Positions 21,301 through 33,848 of a DNA stretch of 64,000 nt are shown here, piece after piece. The notes beneath the pieces are model-generated. The model saw only the letters and a list, made by a program, of their open reading frames with translations, had not been told where the DNA came from and searched no databases. The stretch comes from Chlamydomonas reinhardtii (taxonomy: Eukaryota; Chlorophyta; Chlorophyceae; Chlamydomonadales; Chlamydomonadaceae): contig NC_057016.1 in NCBI RefSeq assembly GCF_000002595.2, positions 3,391,767 to 3,455,766 on the forward strand, read 5' to 3'. The number at the start of each line of letters is the position of its first letter. The first letter of the stretch is position 1. The position numbers were made by a program, and so were the translations under genes.

Positions 21301-22212
21301 TGCAATGCAGCCTATGTGCTGTGGATTGCGGCGCAGCTGCTCGCAGGCGTCCTGCCACTGGCGCTTGCGCAGGCCGTGGCGGCGGCGGCGGCGGCGGCTG
21401 CCGCAGGGGCGCCGGGACAGGGTCGGCCGCAGGCGGCATTAGGCGTGGACGGAGCGGAGGGAGACAGAACGTTGGAGGCGAAAGGCGCCGCGGATGCCAG
21501 CGCATCGGCTTGGGGGCCCACCATCCTCCAGGTACGGCTCAGACGGTCTGAGTCATGCGCGGATCAGGGGTCATGAGGAAAAAGGTCACTCATTTCGACG
21601 CCGCTCTCTGCTTTGTCCCTATTTACACCAGAAAACGCGAATCTGGTTGTACTGCGCTATGCAGGCTGTCAACTCGGCCCAGTTGCCAGTGTTCTTGGTC
21701 GCCAATTTGCTGACCGGTGCGGTCAACCTGTCAGTGGACACAATGCAGGTGCGGGGCCGTTGGGTGTGCGTGCGGCGGGCCATACTGAGCGGGCGAAAGC
21801 GTGCGGAGTAAGACATATCATATGCGGCGTATGGCGAACCGCACACGGTATAGGATAATACGAGGGCATTGCAAGAGTGCTGGAAAAGTGCGCGGCGCAC
21901 GGCCTCGCAGTTGAAGTGAGCATCTCAGAACCTTTACGCGCTGCTCTTGCTCTGCCTGGCTTAAACATTGTGCAGGTGCCGGACTGGCCTGCAAGAGCGG
22001 TTCTCGGTAAGCTTGCAGCAGTCTGCGTTGACGCCCGCCACCGCGGCCCACAACACGCATGTCACGCGCCTCGTGCTGGTGCTCAGACAGCGCCCCTTCA
22101 TCCTAACCTCTTTGGCGTGCAACCGGCTGTGATGGCTGCAGGCGGGTACATCTCTACTGTGTGTGCTGTGGCAGTGGTGCTGCAGCGCTGGGGCCTGCGA
22201 TTGAAGCTGTAG
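18342..22212 (+). CDS. PIGW: GPI-anchor inositol acyltransferase (PIGW/GWT1)
   Basis: Twelve exons give 538 residues, near the usual ~500: 18342-18447, 18513-18549, 18726-18950, 19126-19238, 19370-19472, 19669-19762, 20366-20516, 20699-21065, 21297-21531, 21665-21748, 21976-22006, 22142-22212. The enzyme, in the ER membrane, adds an acyl chain to the inositol of GlcN-PI during GPI-anchor synthesis. The start [16 protein letters not shown] matches the family's KEAFVSNLxG; further landmarks are [50 protein letters not shown], and near the end [17 protein letters not shown]. Many hydrophobic segments fit a multispan protein. Exon 2 (37 nt, [13 protein letters not shown]) was chosen because it alone joins exons 1 and 3 in phase. 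Ala-rich expansions occur at ~350 and ~440. Confidence 0.93.
19771..20202. repeat. GGT/GGC/AGC minisatellite filling PIGW intron 6
   Basis: About 430 bp of GGTGGC/GGTAGC units between PIGW exons 6 and 7. Because the unit length is a multiple of three it is open in most frames (Gly-Ser, Ala-Val or Pro-rich), but both flanking splice sites and the PIGW homology place it in an intron. Confidence 0.9.
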
Positions 22213-23851
22213 CCGCAGCCGCTGCGGCTGTAGCTGTGGGCTGGCGCGGGCTGACGCCCTGCTGCACTTGCCTCAGTGAGTGTGCGGTTCGCCTTGCCCA
22301 ATCAGCACGCACATACGCGTTGACGCATAATGATTACACGTTGGGGCTGCAAGCATGTTGCGGGGCTGCACAGTGCACATCGTGGAGAAGACGGGCTTGC
22401 TATCTAGGCGTAGAATGTGCACGCCAAGTAAGCCCTGTTGCCTTCGAGGCACTTGCCAATGCTAGTAAGCATGGAAGTCAGCAGGACATGCATGCATTAG
22501 AGCACCAGAACCCCGCACTTGCGGGCACAGGGTCGAGATCCGCCATGACTGCCGTAATCATTACCCCCCTCACGACATGCCCTCTAACTAGCCGGCACGT
22601 AGAGGGGGCCACCTTCATGTCATGCTCGAGCACAGCAAGGCGCGGCGGTCTAGGGTAGGCAGCACTCGGCACCGCGAACAGTGGCACATCCTCTATGAAC
22701 AAAGTAAAACGTAAGAACGTAAAACCATCTGGCACGAATCACATTACGCTCACTTCTCAGCATGATTCATATGTTGGGTTGGGTTTGGGTCCGTGAGTTC
22801 AAACGTGCTACTTCGGAGTCCGTGCACGTGCACGCTAGATCTGAAAGTCAGAGTGCGCATTTGCACGTCACGTTTGAGAACGTCGCACGTACATTTGGTA
22901 AGCACAATGCATCGAAAAGGGAATGCGTATGCGTGTCGTGACTCCTTATAAGCCTATCTTCCTCAAGCTGCACCTCGCTCCTCCGCAAGCACTGCCCCTG
23001 CCACTTGCCACACCAAGTGAAAGGACAAAGCGTTGTCGACTGGCACACGGCTGTCAAAAGCAAAATGCAGTTGTGCTAACGCATGGCACGTGCTTCTACA
23101 GCAGGCCTGCATAGGTGCGGCATACCGTGCACACGCTGATATCCAAACGTAAAATGCCGACGTGCACAATTCTTAAAGGCTTAGAAGCCGTAGCATGAAT
23201 ACGGGACTCTGTATGCCAACGTTACCGCCAGAATCACACAGGTTTCTGCATGTCTCGTTCCACCATAATCATGTGGATACCCTAATACAGTGCGCCTAGG
23301 TCGGCCGCCAACCAGCGGGGGGCGGTTCCTCACTGAGCCGAAGATGGTCCCTCATGGCGTGGGTGCGGTGCACCTGTGCTGCTGGTCGGACTGTTCGTTC
23401 TTGGTATGTCGCATTCATTAATGTGGCGCAAGATTTAAACGAACGCTCAGCCGCAAATTGACACGGCTGGTGCGCCCTACGAGGGCCTACGGAAGTATTT
23501 GCAAACGCAACACGAGTACGAAGATATGCATTGGCTTTTGCTTCAAACATTTCCGTGTCATGAACAGACCCCGGTACGAAGCTAGCACGGTGACAAATGA
23601 CACGCATAATTAACCCCCACCAGCTCTTCCATTCATGCCCCCGCCTTTGCCCTACTGCCCATATTCCTGTCCTCGACAGGTGCTTCAGCAGAATGAATGC
23701 TGTTCAGAGCATGAGAAATTGGCGCGTGTTCAGTCCCCAGGCTCAATCTTGAAAGCCCTTCCGGCGACGCAGCAGCTGCATGCGCTGTCGGCGCCTTCCG
23801 CGCCTGATCCCACAGCGGCCACCGCCCATCGGGCGTGCCGGCGGTCGTCAG
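22213..23851. other. Intergenic between convergent genes (PIGW and the first low-complexity gene)
   Basis: About 1.6 kb between two 3' ends. It is less GC-rich than its surroundings. Small reading frames lack splice-site support or recognisable domains. No TGTAA was found on either strand near the stops. Nothing else is recognised. Confidence 0.5.
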
Positions 23852-26800
23852 TTAGCTACTGCCGGCGCCCGCCGCAGCGCCTGACAGCAGCGCCCGCTTC
23901 ATGCGGCTCATGATGCCGCTGCTGGCGTTGCCAGCAGCAGTAGGGGCAGGAGTCGGGACTGTGCCAGCACCGCCCTCGTCAGCACCAGCATCAGCCGGCG
24001 CCTTGTGGGCGGCACCGCTACCGACCACGCCAGTCTCCACCTTTGCGCCTCCCTTAATCACCTCCTCCTCCTCGGCAGCAGCCCACTGACAGACGACCGG
24101 CAACTGCAACACAGCTGCTCCTGCTGCTGCTGCCCGCGGCCAGCCTAGCGACTCTTCGCGTGAGCGCGCTACCCACGCCGTGCGTCCGAAGCTTTGGACG
24201 CCGTGCATGGAGCCGAACACCCGGTCGCTGGCGGCAGCGGCGTCGTTGAACGCGCCCGCCCAGCAGCTAAGGCTCTCCAGCACCTCGGCGCAGTTGGAAA
24301 CCGACGACGTGATGTCGTCCGCGGAGGCATGTGCGGCTGCGGAGACGACGGGCGTGCCCTCCGCCGCCTCAGCGCGCGGAGCCGCGTCGGCCGCGGCGGC
24401 TGTTGGGGATGGTGCCGGGACAGGCCGCGGGAAGGGGCAGGCGCTGCTGCCACCGTCGCTACCGGCGAAGCTCATGTCGCCGAGGGCTGAGGTCATTGCG
24501 TGCGCGCGCACCGGTGGCGGCGGAGGGGCAAAGGCGCCCGCAGCTGCTGTTCGCCCTGCTGCGTGCAGGCCTGAGGAGCCTTGGCTTGGCGCAGGCGCGC
24601 GGACCACGTCTATCGCTGCGGCCGCTGCAGAAGCCGTGACGGGCTGTTGCTGAAAGGCAAAGGCCTCACCATCATGCGCGGCGTGTGGCAGCAGCAACGG
24701 CGGCTGCTCTGCTGTGGGCGACGCGCCCATGAAACCGGACGCTGCAGCAGCAGCAGCAGCAGCAGCAGCGGGGCTGCTCGGCGGACCGCCGTCGTAGGAC
24801 GCAGAGGAGGCAGCTGACGAAAAATACGCCGCCGGCTGCGCGCTGGAGGTAGCCGGCGTGGACGGCATCAGGGGCAGCGGCTGTGGCGGCTTTATCGATG
24901 CTTGCAGAGGTGCTGAGTTGCTGGTGGGGCCGAGGGAGCGAGGCTTTTGCGCGAAGGCGGCGTGGGCGTAGGCGTCGGCCACGGCATCGCCTGCAGCCGT
25001 GAGGTAGCAGCTAGCACTGGCGCGCACGCGTCCGCGACGGACGGCAGTAGGTGGCGGTGGCGTCGGCTGCAGCACCTGCAGGGGCGCACACACGCAGCCG
25101 GCGTCGCTGCTATCGGCGGCAGTAGCTGCTGGGCCGGCAGTGGCAGTAGCAGCCGCAGTGGCAGTAGCAGCGAAAGACGCCACACCTCCAGGGGCCTCCG
25201 GCGCGCGGGCTGGGGGCGAGGGGCATATGGCGACTGACGCAGACGGCGGCTGTGGCAGCGAAGGCAGCAACCGGGGCATGGCGCTACTGCCACCCGGGCT
25301 GACGGCGGCGCTGCTGGTGAAGCTGCCGCGACCCACGGCGGAGAGGGCGGAAGGCGTGGGCAGCCGCCGGCCTGAGGAGGCGGAGGCGGAGGCGCTAGCC
25401 TGCTGCATGGCTGAAGCAGTCCGTTCCTGTGGGCAATCGTTGGACAGACACGCAACGCGGGAGCGACGTGTGAGCGTGCAGAGCGGCGGGGCTGGCCGGG
25501 TTGATGCCGGGAAGGTGTTGTAGCTGAAACGTACTAGCTAGCTACGCACTTTACGGGGTGCGGAGGAGGGCGCGTTACCGACGGCATGCATTGCCATACC
25601 CAGCCCTACTCACCACAAACCAAGCCTCGCCGCTCTGCGTTGCCGCGACCTGCAGCGGGCTCGGCGGCGCCACTCGAGCTCTCAGAGACGTCGTCGCACT
25701 GCCACCCGCGCTGCCTCCACCGCCGCTGCTTGGCGCTCCATTGGCGCCCCCAGCAGCAGCGGTCATGCCCGCAAACAGATTCGCGGCTGAGGAGGTACCC
25801 GTGTTGGCAATGGGGCTGGTGAGTCCGCTGCTGCCCGTGCGTGCCACATATACGCTCGCGCCAGCAGCGGCTGTTGCGAATGGTGAGGCCGCACCCGCGC
25901 CGCCGCCACTCGCCGACGCAAATCGGAGGGCAGATGGCGATAGAGGCGGCTGGCCCGGGGCGGCATCTGAGGCAAAGTACCACTCCTGGGCGCCGGCAGC
26001 GGCGCCGCGAGCAGGGCTGCGGCTGACCTTGCTGAAGAGCGCCTCCGCCGCTGCGCGCAAACCGCGATGTGCCCCGCCGCTGCCGCTGGCGCCAGCAGCA
26101 GCGGGCGTTTTCACTGGTGACACGGGCGAAGCCGCGACGCTAGTGCCAACGGCGAAAGCGGCATCAGTATCGATCGGAACGACGGCGTAAGGGTACGGTT
26201 GCAGCTCGCCAGACGTATCACTCCTGCGGGTTAGGCGGGCCATGTTGTTCCGAACCATGGTCGGCCTTAGCGCCTGCGACGCTGGGTTCATGCCGCCAGC
26301 AGCGCCGCTGCTGGGCAGCAATGCCATGCTGCCGCGGCGCTGCGGTGGCCGCCGCAGGGTTGGGCCGCTGAAGCTGTGGCTCGTGCCGCATTGCACGGCA
26401 GCGTAACCGAGGCCATCAGTATCGCCTGTGCGAGCGCGCCACAACGGCAGCAGGTCAGGGCCTTAGCGCATGGGTTCAGCTTCAGGGGATTGGGACTCGC
26501 TGCAGACAGCAGCAAAGAAGTGCGAATACGGCAGCGGTTGGGATACGCAGCCAAGGACGCACCTGCTGTTACCGCACCTCCGGCCTGCCCCCCCACGCCG
26601 CCCTCGGGAAACAGCTGCGTCAACGTGGGCCGGTGGCAGCCGCCCACTGCCGCGGTGAAGGACGCAGCGCTGCGGGTGGGCGCAAGAGCCGCGGCGTCCG
26701 CGTCGGCGCCGCCGCCACCTCCGGCACCAGCCATTGCAGCCAGCGCCTTTTGCATCTGCCGCGGCGTGAGCGAGCGCGAGACGACGTTGGTGGCGGTGGC

Positions 26801-28277
26801 GGAGGGTGGCATGCTCGGGTAACCGGGCGGCGGCACGGTCGCGCCGTACTGGCTCCCGCGCTTGGCACCGGTGTCGGTGCCGGGGGGGCCGCTGGGAGAC
26901 GTCATTGGCCGTGGGGAGAGAGGAGGTGTGGTGACGCCGCCTGCAGCAGCGTAAGCGCCCCGGTAGTCGCTGCTGCCGTCGCCTGGGGCCTGGCGCGGTG
27001 AGGGCAGTGGGCTCTGCTGCTCACTGAGGCAGACGCTCCGCTGGCTTCCGTGGGCGGCGCCGGGGCTGCTGGGGCCGCCTGTATACCTCTTCAGCGCCAG
27101 CAGCAGCTGCTCGGTGCGCGGCAGGTGCAGCGGAGGGTCAGCACCATCTGTGTCGCCGAAGTTGTCGCTGATGGAACCAGCGTTGACGTTGGCGGCGGCA
27201 GCAGCAGCAACCGCAGGAGGGCTGGAGGCGGCGTGGCGGCGTGGAGACGCAGCAGCAGAGGGCTCTCGAGCGGAGGCCCAGGTGGCCGTGTCACCGCGAG
27301 CCGCAGTGACAGACGCTGCGCCGGGAAGCTGAAGGGCCGGCACGCGCGGTCTGGTGATGGCGGTGACCTCCTGTTGCTCGCCCTCCTCCTCGCCCTCCTC
27401 CAGCTCGTACTCATCCACTGCCGCGGCTGCGGCTGCGTCCTCGTACTGCACACGTGCTGCAGACTTGCGTGGAAGCTGGCGCTGTGTTGGGCCCACGCCG
27501 GCAATCATGTCTACGTGGACGGCCTGTGGCGCGGGTGTGTAGCAGGTTGGGGGACTGCGTGTGTGAGACTGTGGATGGCGATTCGGGAAGTGGCGTTGCA
27601 TAGGATTGCAGCTGGCACTGGTTGTTATGCATTCAGGTACACGATGGACTTGTTACTGTTGAGGAGTTAGTACTGACTCAGTGACGTAGTTCGCAGGGCG
27701 CAAGAACCGGGGCCAGCGCTCGGACATTCGGAAAGAAATGGCGGGCGCGCGAGCTTACCATGTTTGCTGCGTGAGCACGGAGTGCGTGTCGAAACACACC
27801 GTTGGCGTCGTCCAGGTCAACCCTATCCCCCGCAGCCACCTGATCACGCCTCTGCATATGCGTTCGGTGTTGGACATGTGGGATCGGGTCGGGCGTTCGT
27901 GTCGGATTAGCATAATTCTTCCCGTCGGGGATGGGACGCGCTGTGGTAGGATGGCGCACAGACTGTGCGCGGCTGACAGACCGCGAGCTACGCGCACTTA
28001 AGGGGAAGCATGACGTGCGAGCTGTGTGGAGCCATAAACGTCCGAGCGGTCGCGCGCGACTTCACAGCTAAAGTACACGCATTCCCGCACGCGGCATGCT
28101 GGGAGCTCTTGTGTCCGTGCAGTCCCGGTGACCACTTGTGGTGTCGAGAAATAGTACATTATGTGTCATTACCTTGTGCTCCACCGTCGCGATGAGTGAT
28201 TTGGCCTTGGCAGACCTCGGCGTGAGGATGAGAACTCGGCCTTCAGACTCCATAGCAGCCGGCGACTGAGCTGACAT
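23852..28277 (-). CDS. Low-complexity protein of unknown function, tandem paralogue 1
   Basis: Not recognised. Five phase-consistent exons (28277-28173, 27851-27759, 27523-26563, 26425-25614, 25426-23852) give 1181 residues rich in Ala, Gly, Ser and Pro. Conserved islands shared with the tandem neighbour at 29639-33126: PRSAKAKSLIATVEHK (exon 1), FRHALRAHAANM (exon 2), VGPTQRQLPRKSAARVQYED followed by an acidic run (exon 3), LHLPRTEQLL, TRSAASFTA, TLTQLFPE, then in exon 4 RRGSM, NPASQALRPTM, NMARLTRRS and LQVAATQSGEAWFV. Scattered SPVSP/SPAR motifs suggest proline-directed phosphorylation (inference). The last exon extends 500 residues beyond the conserved part and ends with a basic MSRMKRALLS segment. 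No membrane span or enzyme motif is seen. Start chosen at the first in-frame ATG; codons upstream still resemble the paralogue, so the start may have shifted. Confidence 0.7.
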
Positions 28278-29638
28278 CAGGCCAAGTGTCTCTAAAGTCT
28301 CATCTGTGGTCTATAATGAGCCCACGAAGGCGACTGAGCCCTTCAGGCAGACCTGTACTGGCTATGAAGCTATGGAAGAAGACTAGCAGACACGCGTGCA
28401 ACGCGCGCATGTATGTTTACTTGCGCAACTGAACAGCGTACAGAAAGATATAGTATGTTATGGAGCGCTGTGACCCAGCACATGACGCGGCGGGACTGCG
28501 AATTACATAAATTCGGCGATTCGTCAATTGGCGCCCACGACCTGCGCTCTGAATCCCCGGTATTGCGGTGCATACGAATAGTCATGATGAGCTTTTTGCG
28601 GCAAGCCAAATAACGTGCAGCGCACTCGCGAAACCTGCCACCTGGTGCGTGCGGCCCTTCGTGACCCCTCGGTTTGGGCATCCCCTACCTTTGACCTTCT
28701 CGCCTCCCTTTTTGGTGGTCAAAACCGTCAACTCACGCCTCGTCAATAAGGCCAAGTACAAATGAATCCTGGCCATTCGCCTCTTCCAGCTCCGAACAAG
28801 TATGCCATCGTGCCATCGCCCCCAGGATTAGGACGGGGATCGCGCAACTCAGACCAGCAATTCAAGGAACAACAAGCAACTCACGTCTAGTCCCTCAGAA
28901 TCAACCTGCCGATGCATGTCCTGGTCCAAAGCATACAAATAATGGTTTGTGTTCTCCACGTAAGGATACGGTATGGTATGTGGGCTGAGCCAGCCTGAGC
29001 CTACAATAACACGCCAGCCACGCCACGCCATTGCACACCACACCACACCACACTACAACACACCCGACACACTGTCTGAGCCTTTTTTGCAAGGGTCGGA
29101 GGTCAAACAAGTAGCCATACCTCCCAGACACATTGCCGTGGGAGACGTAACACTGCCAAAGCCAGCCGCCAACAGATTGATGTCCCCTCGGCCCCAACCA
29201 AGCACAGTCCCTTCCAGGACATTCAAAAGCCGTACGTCACGCACACAGCCGAGGCCCACCACATTCTTCGCTTGTCGGCTGACCCCCACGACCATGGACA
29301 CCGGCCAGTCTGAAGTACGTGTGTGCCAGCGCCGCTTGATCGGAGGCACCTCACCCATCCTCCATCTACTAGTGACAGCGCGTATCAAGCGGGGGGAGCC
29401 CGAGGGCCCCGCTCACCCCGAGACAAGGAGAACCTGAAAAGGCCGCGGATGCTGTATCAAGCGCCAGCACAAGAACCTGCCGCTTTGTATGGTGCGACGT
29501 GTTTCGTGCCATGCCCCAGCCCACGCAGTCAAAATGAATCAGATATATTATTGCCAACGTCCGAGTGCCGCCGGCACTCGCTCCTGCACGCGATGGAGTG
29601 GTTGATCCCAAGCCAACAGTTTTTCAGCTAAACTGGAA
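28278..29638. other. Intergenic between the two tandem paralogues
   Basis: Promoter side of paralogue 1 and 3' UTR side of paralogue 2. Codons just upstream of 28277 on the minus strand (DETLETLGL) match coding sequence of paralogue 2 but follow an in-frame TAG. A minus-strand frame at 29388-29053 and a short open stretch at 28960-28880 with a GTGAGT donor were noticed, but neither could be joined to the gene convincingly. Confidence 0.45.
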
Positions 29639-32600
29639 TCAAGGCGACAACGCATGCATCCGTTCCCCAAACCCAGGGCCCCCGTTCCCGGCTGCCCTTC
29701 CCTGCCCCACGCCAGACAGCGGCACGCTGGATCCCGGCGGTAACACGGGCAACGGAGAGGTGTTTGTGAATGCGGCCCGTGGCTGTAGCACTGGTGGGGT
29801 TAAGCGTGGCACGGCGCTACCGGCACTATTCGGGTTGGCAGCCACGCTGCTAATGAAGCTGCTGCCGCCAGAGATCGGGGCGGCGGCTTGGGAGGACGGC
29901 GTGGGTAGCAGGCGCCGGCTGGAGGATGAGGCGGAGGCGGAGGCGCTAGCCTGCTGCATGGCTGAAGCAGTCCGTCCCTGTAGGCAATCGTCGGACAGAT
30001 ACGCAACGCGGGAGCGACGTGTGAGCGTGCAGAGCGGCGGCGCTGGCCGGGTTGATGCCGAGAAGGTGTTGTAGCTGGAACGTACTATCTAGCTACGCAT
30101 TTTACTTGGCGATGAGGAGGGCGCGCAACGGACGGCATGCATTGCCATACCCAGCCCTACTCACCACAAACCAGGCCTCGCCGCTCTGCGTCGCCGCGAC
30201 CTGCAGCGGGCTCGGCGGCGCCACTCGGGCCCTAGCAGACGTCGTCGCACTGCCACCCGCGCTGCCTCCACCGCCGCTGCTTGGCGCTCCATTGGCGCCC
30301 CCAGCAGCGGTGATCATGCCCGCAAACAGATTCGTGGCTGAGGAGGTACCCGGGCTAGCGATGGGGCTTGCGAGCCCGCTGCTGCCAGCGCGTCTATACA
30401 CGCTCGCGCCAGCGGCGGCCGTTGCGAAGGGCGAAGCCGCACCTGCGCCGCCGGCAGAACCCACAGTCGCGGACGCAAATCGGAGGGTAGACGGCGACAG
30501 AGGCGGCTGGCCCGGGGAGACATCTGCCCCAGGGTACCATTCCTGACCGGCGGCGGCTGCACCGCGGGCCGGGCTGCGGGTGACCTTATTAAACAGCGCC
30601 TCTGCCGCCGCGCGAAAGCCCAGGTGTGCCCTGCCACTGCCGCTGTCACCCGCGCCAGGCGATTTGACTGCTGGCGACACGGGAGAAACCGGGACGCTAG
30701 CGCCAACGGCGAAACCGGCACCAGCATCGGCACCGGCAGCAGGCGCATCCATGGGTACGGCTGCGTAGGGGTAGTCTTCGAGACAAGTGACGCTCCTGCG
30801 GGCAAGGCGTGCCATGTTGGCCCGTGCCATTGTGGGCCTCAGGCCCTGTGAGGCAGGGTTGATGCCGCCGCACATGCCGCTGCTGGGGAGTACCACCATA
30901 CTGCCGCGGCGCTGCCCCGGTTGCCGCACCAAGGCCTGGTTGCTGAAACTGTGGCGCGCGCTGCACTGCATAGCAGCTACGCCACCGGCAGCGGTACCAT
31001 CTTCGCCTGTGCCACGGCGCCACAGGAGAGACAGCAGAAGGGTGCATACAGTACATATATCGTGGACAGGCTGCAGGGGACTTGGTACGGTACTGGTAAG
31101 GCAAATGTACATGCAGTACGTCCTGTCACAACGGCGGCATGCACCCTTGGCGTGATGGTGAATGCCCGGAAGTATGCGCGTGCACAACCTTACCGGTGGC
31201 ATACAGCAGCTCCCGCGAAAGCCCGCGGCCCAGGTCTCCCATCAGCCCGCTGAGAGCCCCGCCGCCGCCAGCAGTGTCCGACTCTGGAAACAGCTGTGTC
31301 AGCGATGGCCTGCGGCACCCGCCCATATCCGCGGTGAAGGACCCAGCGCTGCGGGTGGGAGAAACCGCCGCGGCGTCTGCATCGGCGGCGCCGCCGGAAC
31401 CTCTGGCACGGGCCAGCGCAGCTAGCTCCTGCTGTTGCAGGTGCCGAGACGGCGGAGGCGACGGCGCCGCGGCGTTGGCAGCGGTGGACGCCATCCATGA
31501 AAGACGGGAGGTGGGGCTTGCGGAAGGCGGCATGCTGAGGTAACCTGATGGCGGCGGCGTGGCTGTGCCGTACTGGCTCCCTTTAGGGGGGCTCACGGTG
31601 CGACCGAAGCCGTCAGCCTGGACGTTGCTGCTGCTGCTGTTTTCATTGCTGCTGCTGTCGATACTGCCGGTTGTGGCCAGCCGCCGCGGTGGCGAGGGCT
31701 GCCCCTCGCTGCCGACCCCGTCGGCGGTGGTGATTGCGCCTATGGCAGAGTTACTAGCTCTAGAGCTATTCGCGCCGCCATGGCCGCCGCGGTGGGCATT
31801 GAATATTTTGAGCTTGCGCAGGAGCTGGTCGGTGCGTGGCAGGTGCAGCTTGAAGCCAACACGACCGCTGGCGCTGCTACCGGCGTCGCTGTCACCACTG
31901 CTGGCTGGGACGGCGCTGCTGGCAGCAGCGGCGGGGCCGTCCCAGGCTGGAGGGCCGGTGCTGGCGGGGGCGGCGGCCATGGCCGCGGTCCTGCTGTGGC
32001 GTGGAGGGCCAACAGGCTCACGGCGAGCAGAAGCCCAGGCCGATGTGGCGTGCTGCTGCTGCTGCGGCTGCTGTGGCCCGCCCTCGTCATCCTCGTCGTA
32101 GTCATCATAAGTGGCGGCGGCAACTGCAGGAGCAGCTGTGGCGCCGGGCAGCTGATGGGCCGGCACGCGCGACGCGGTAATGAATATGCCGGTGGCGGCC
32201 CCCTCTTGCTCGCCCTCCTCCTCGCCCTCGTCCAGCTCGTACTCATCCATTGCCGCGGCTACGGCTATATCCTCGTACTGCACACGCGCCGAGGACGTGC
32301 GAGGGAGCTGACGCTGTGTTGGGCCCATGCCGGCAATTATGTCGACGTGGCTGGCCTGTCGGTTGCAAAAGTGGGCGTCAAGGGCGTGTTACGACATGTG
32401 TTGCCGCCACCAGCACTTGCTAACAAAAGGATACGGCATGCACGATGGGTATGTCGAAAACCGTAGGGGACGTACCATGTTTGAGGCGTGGGCACGGAGT
32501 GCGTGTCGTAACACGTTGCCCGTGTCAAGCTTCTCCTCCGCTTCCATTTGTCCCCTCCTCTGCGGCGTAGGAGGGCATAGGCGCCGCTTCGCATTGGACA

Positions 32601-33126
32601 TGGGCGGCGTAACGTTCTAAAGCGTACAATCTGCTTGCGGTAACGTCAGTCGCATGGTTCCGCAGGCCCGGCCTCCTTGCGCCAAGACCCTGAGCGGACG
32701 GGCTCTGACTCGGACGGGCTCTGACTCGGAGCGAGGGCGCCCAAAGGCCGCACGTGCACGCACGCAACACGCGAAACTGCACTCGACGCAGTCTACTCAG
32801 AAATGCCACAACTATTATGGATGTGGTTTCTCATTTGCGTTGAGTAAAAGGAGCAGCTTGCCAGCAGAGAAAAAATGTGGGAGCGCAGTACGCAGTCGCA
32901 GGTCGACAGGAGCTTTGTTCGCGAGCACTGGGCGCGCCAAGTCACAGTCATTTTTTTATGTGAATACCTTGTGCTCGGAAGTTGCGATGACTGACAGCGC
33001 CTTGGCACACCGTGGCGAGGGGATGGCGACTCGGCCTTCCTCAGCCGACGGCCAGGGCGTTACACGGGGAGACTGAAACGACGTGCTACCCAATGTTTCA
33101 AATGTCTCATCGTCTCTGAGCTGCAT
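29639..33126 (-). CDS. Low-complexity protein of unknown function, tandem paralogue 2
   Basis: Not recognised. Five exons with the same phases as paralogue 1 (33126-32968, 32559-32476, 32355-31194, 31006-30165, 29977-29639) give 861 residues. Exon 1 starts MQLRDDETFETLGSTSF and ends ALSVIATSEHK; exon 2 has VLRHALRAHASNM; exon 3 has MGPTQRQLPRTSSARVQYED then an acidic run, LHLPRTDQLLRKLK and SLTQLFPE; exon 4 has QRRGSMVVLPSSG, NPASQGLRPTM and QVAATQSGEAWFV. The last exon agrees with paralogue 1 only for its first ~50 codons and then ends early, so the protein lacks the neighbour's ~470-residue tail. DNA identity is highest around the last splice junction (29930-30165 against 25380-25614), pointing to a tandem duplication. 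Function cannot be inferred. Confidence 0.7.
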
Positions 33127-33848
33127 GCTATCCGCGTGTCAGTGACAGACGAGCGAGTTCCTCAAGAAGCCGGTGACACTGGCAAAGGCCAGCTTGCAAG
33201 TTCTCCAGCGAAAGTAGAAGCAATATGTATCGAGCGATCGATGGCGGGAAGCACTGGACTGCACTAAGCTAAAACGGCGTCCCCATGGGGCTGGCTGCGA
33301 AGTCGTTGCGCCCGCGCCTTCATGAAGTTTGCGATAGTGTGGCCAATGCATAAACAGGACGCCTATTGCTTATGCCAGGTATCCCACAAGTGAACATCAG
33401 GAGGTATTGCATAATTCACAATCATCGGAATGCGGGCCAGTTTCCTGACCCGGCTACGCTCCTTTCCCTGTGTGCGCCCTTGACACTTGGTAGATGTTTT
33501 GAGCACAAGTAATCTATGACATTGTGCGTACCTGTGAAACTGTGCGATCGCGCCATTGCTCTCAGGGTCGCAACCACTTCCCCGAGCTACCATCGCGGCA
33601 GGGCACTACTGGGCATCTAACTTACCGACGCGAGCTCCACATACACGCTTGCACCTACCCTGGCGTCGAGCGCATCCACTGCCTCTTCACCCTGCACCCT
33701 ACCTAGGAACTGTTCCTGGAGGCATCGCAGCCAGTACTGTGACGTCCTTGACACTAGTCCCTGTCAGGGCCGGGGCCGTCCTTCCGTGCCCTCTTGCTGC
33801 CCTCCTCTGACCTGTGGCCCCCTTGGACCACCCGCCTCACCAGCTCAC
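33127..33848. other. Intergenic: glycosyltransferase 3' UTR and paralogue 2 promoter
   Basis: A 722-bp interval between two minus-strand genes, visibly more AT-rich than the exons. A minus-strand open stretch at 33593-33363 has no family resemblance and no consistent splice partner. Confidence 0.45.

Noticed and set aside
22760-22800. GTTGGGTTGGGTTTGGG, resembling telomere repeats
   Set aside because: Too short and imperfect, and not the TTTTAGGG unit known for Chlamydomonas.
29053-29388. Minus-strand open stretch with VLGWGRGDINLLAAGF as a 5' exon of paralogue 1
   Set aside because: No donor or acceptor joins it to the gene in phase, and paralogue 2 has no counterpart.
33363-33593. Minus-strand open stretch ending IPPDVHLWDTWHK
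   Set aside because: No splice partner and no resemblance to neighbouring genes; probably chance.
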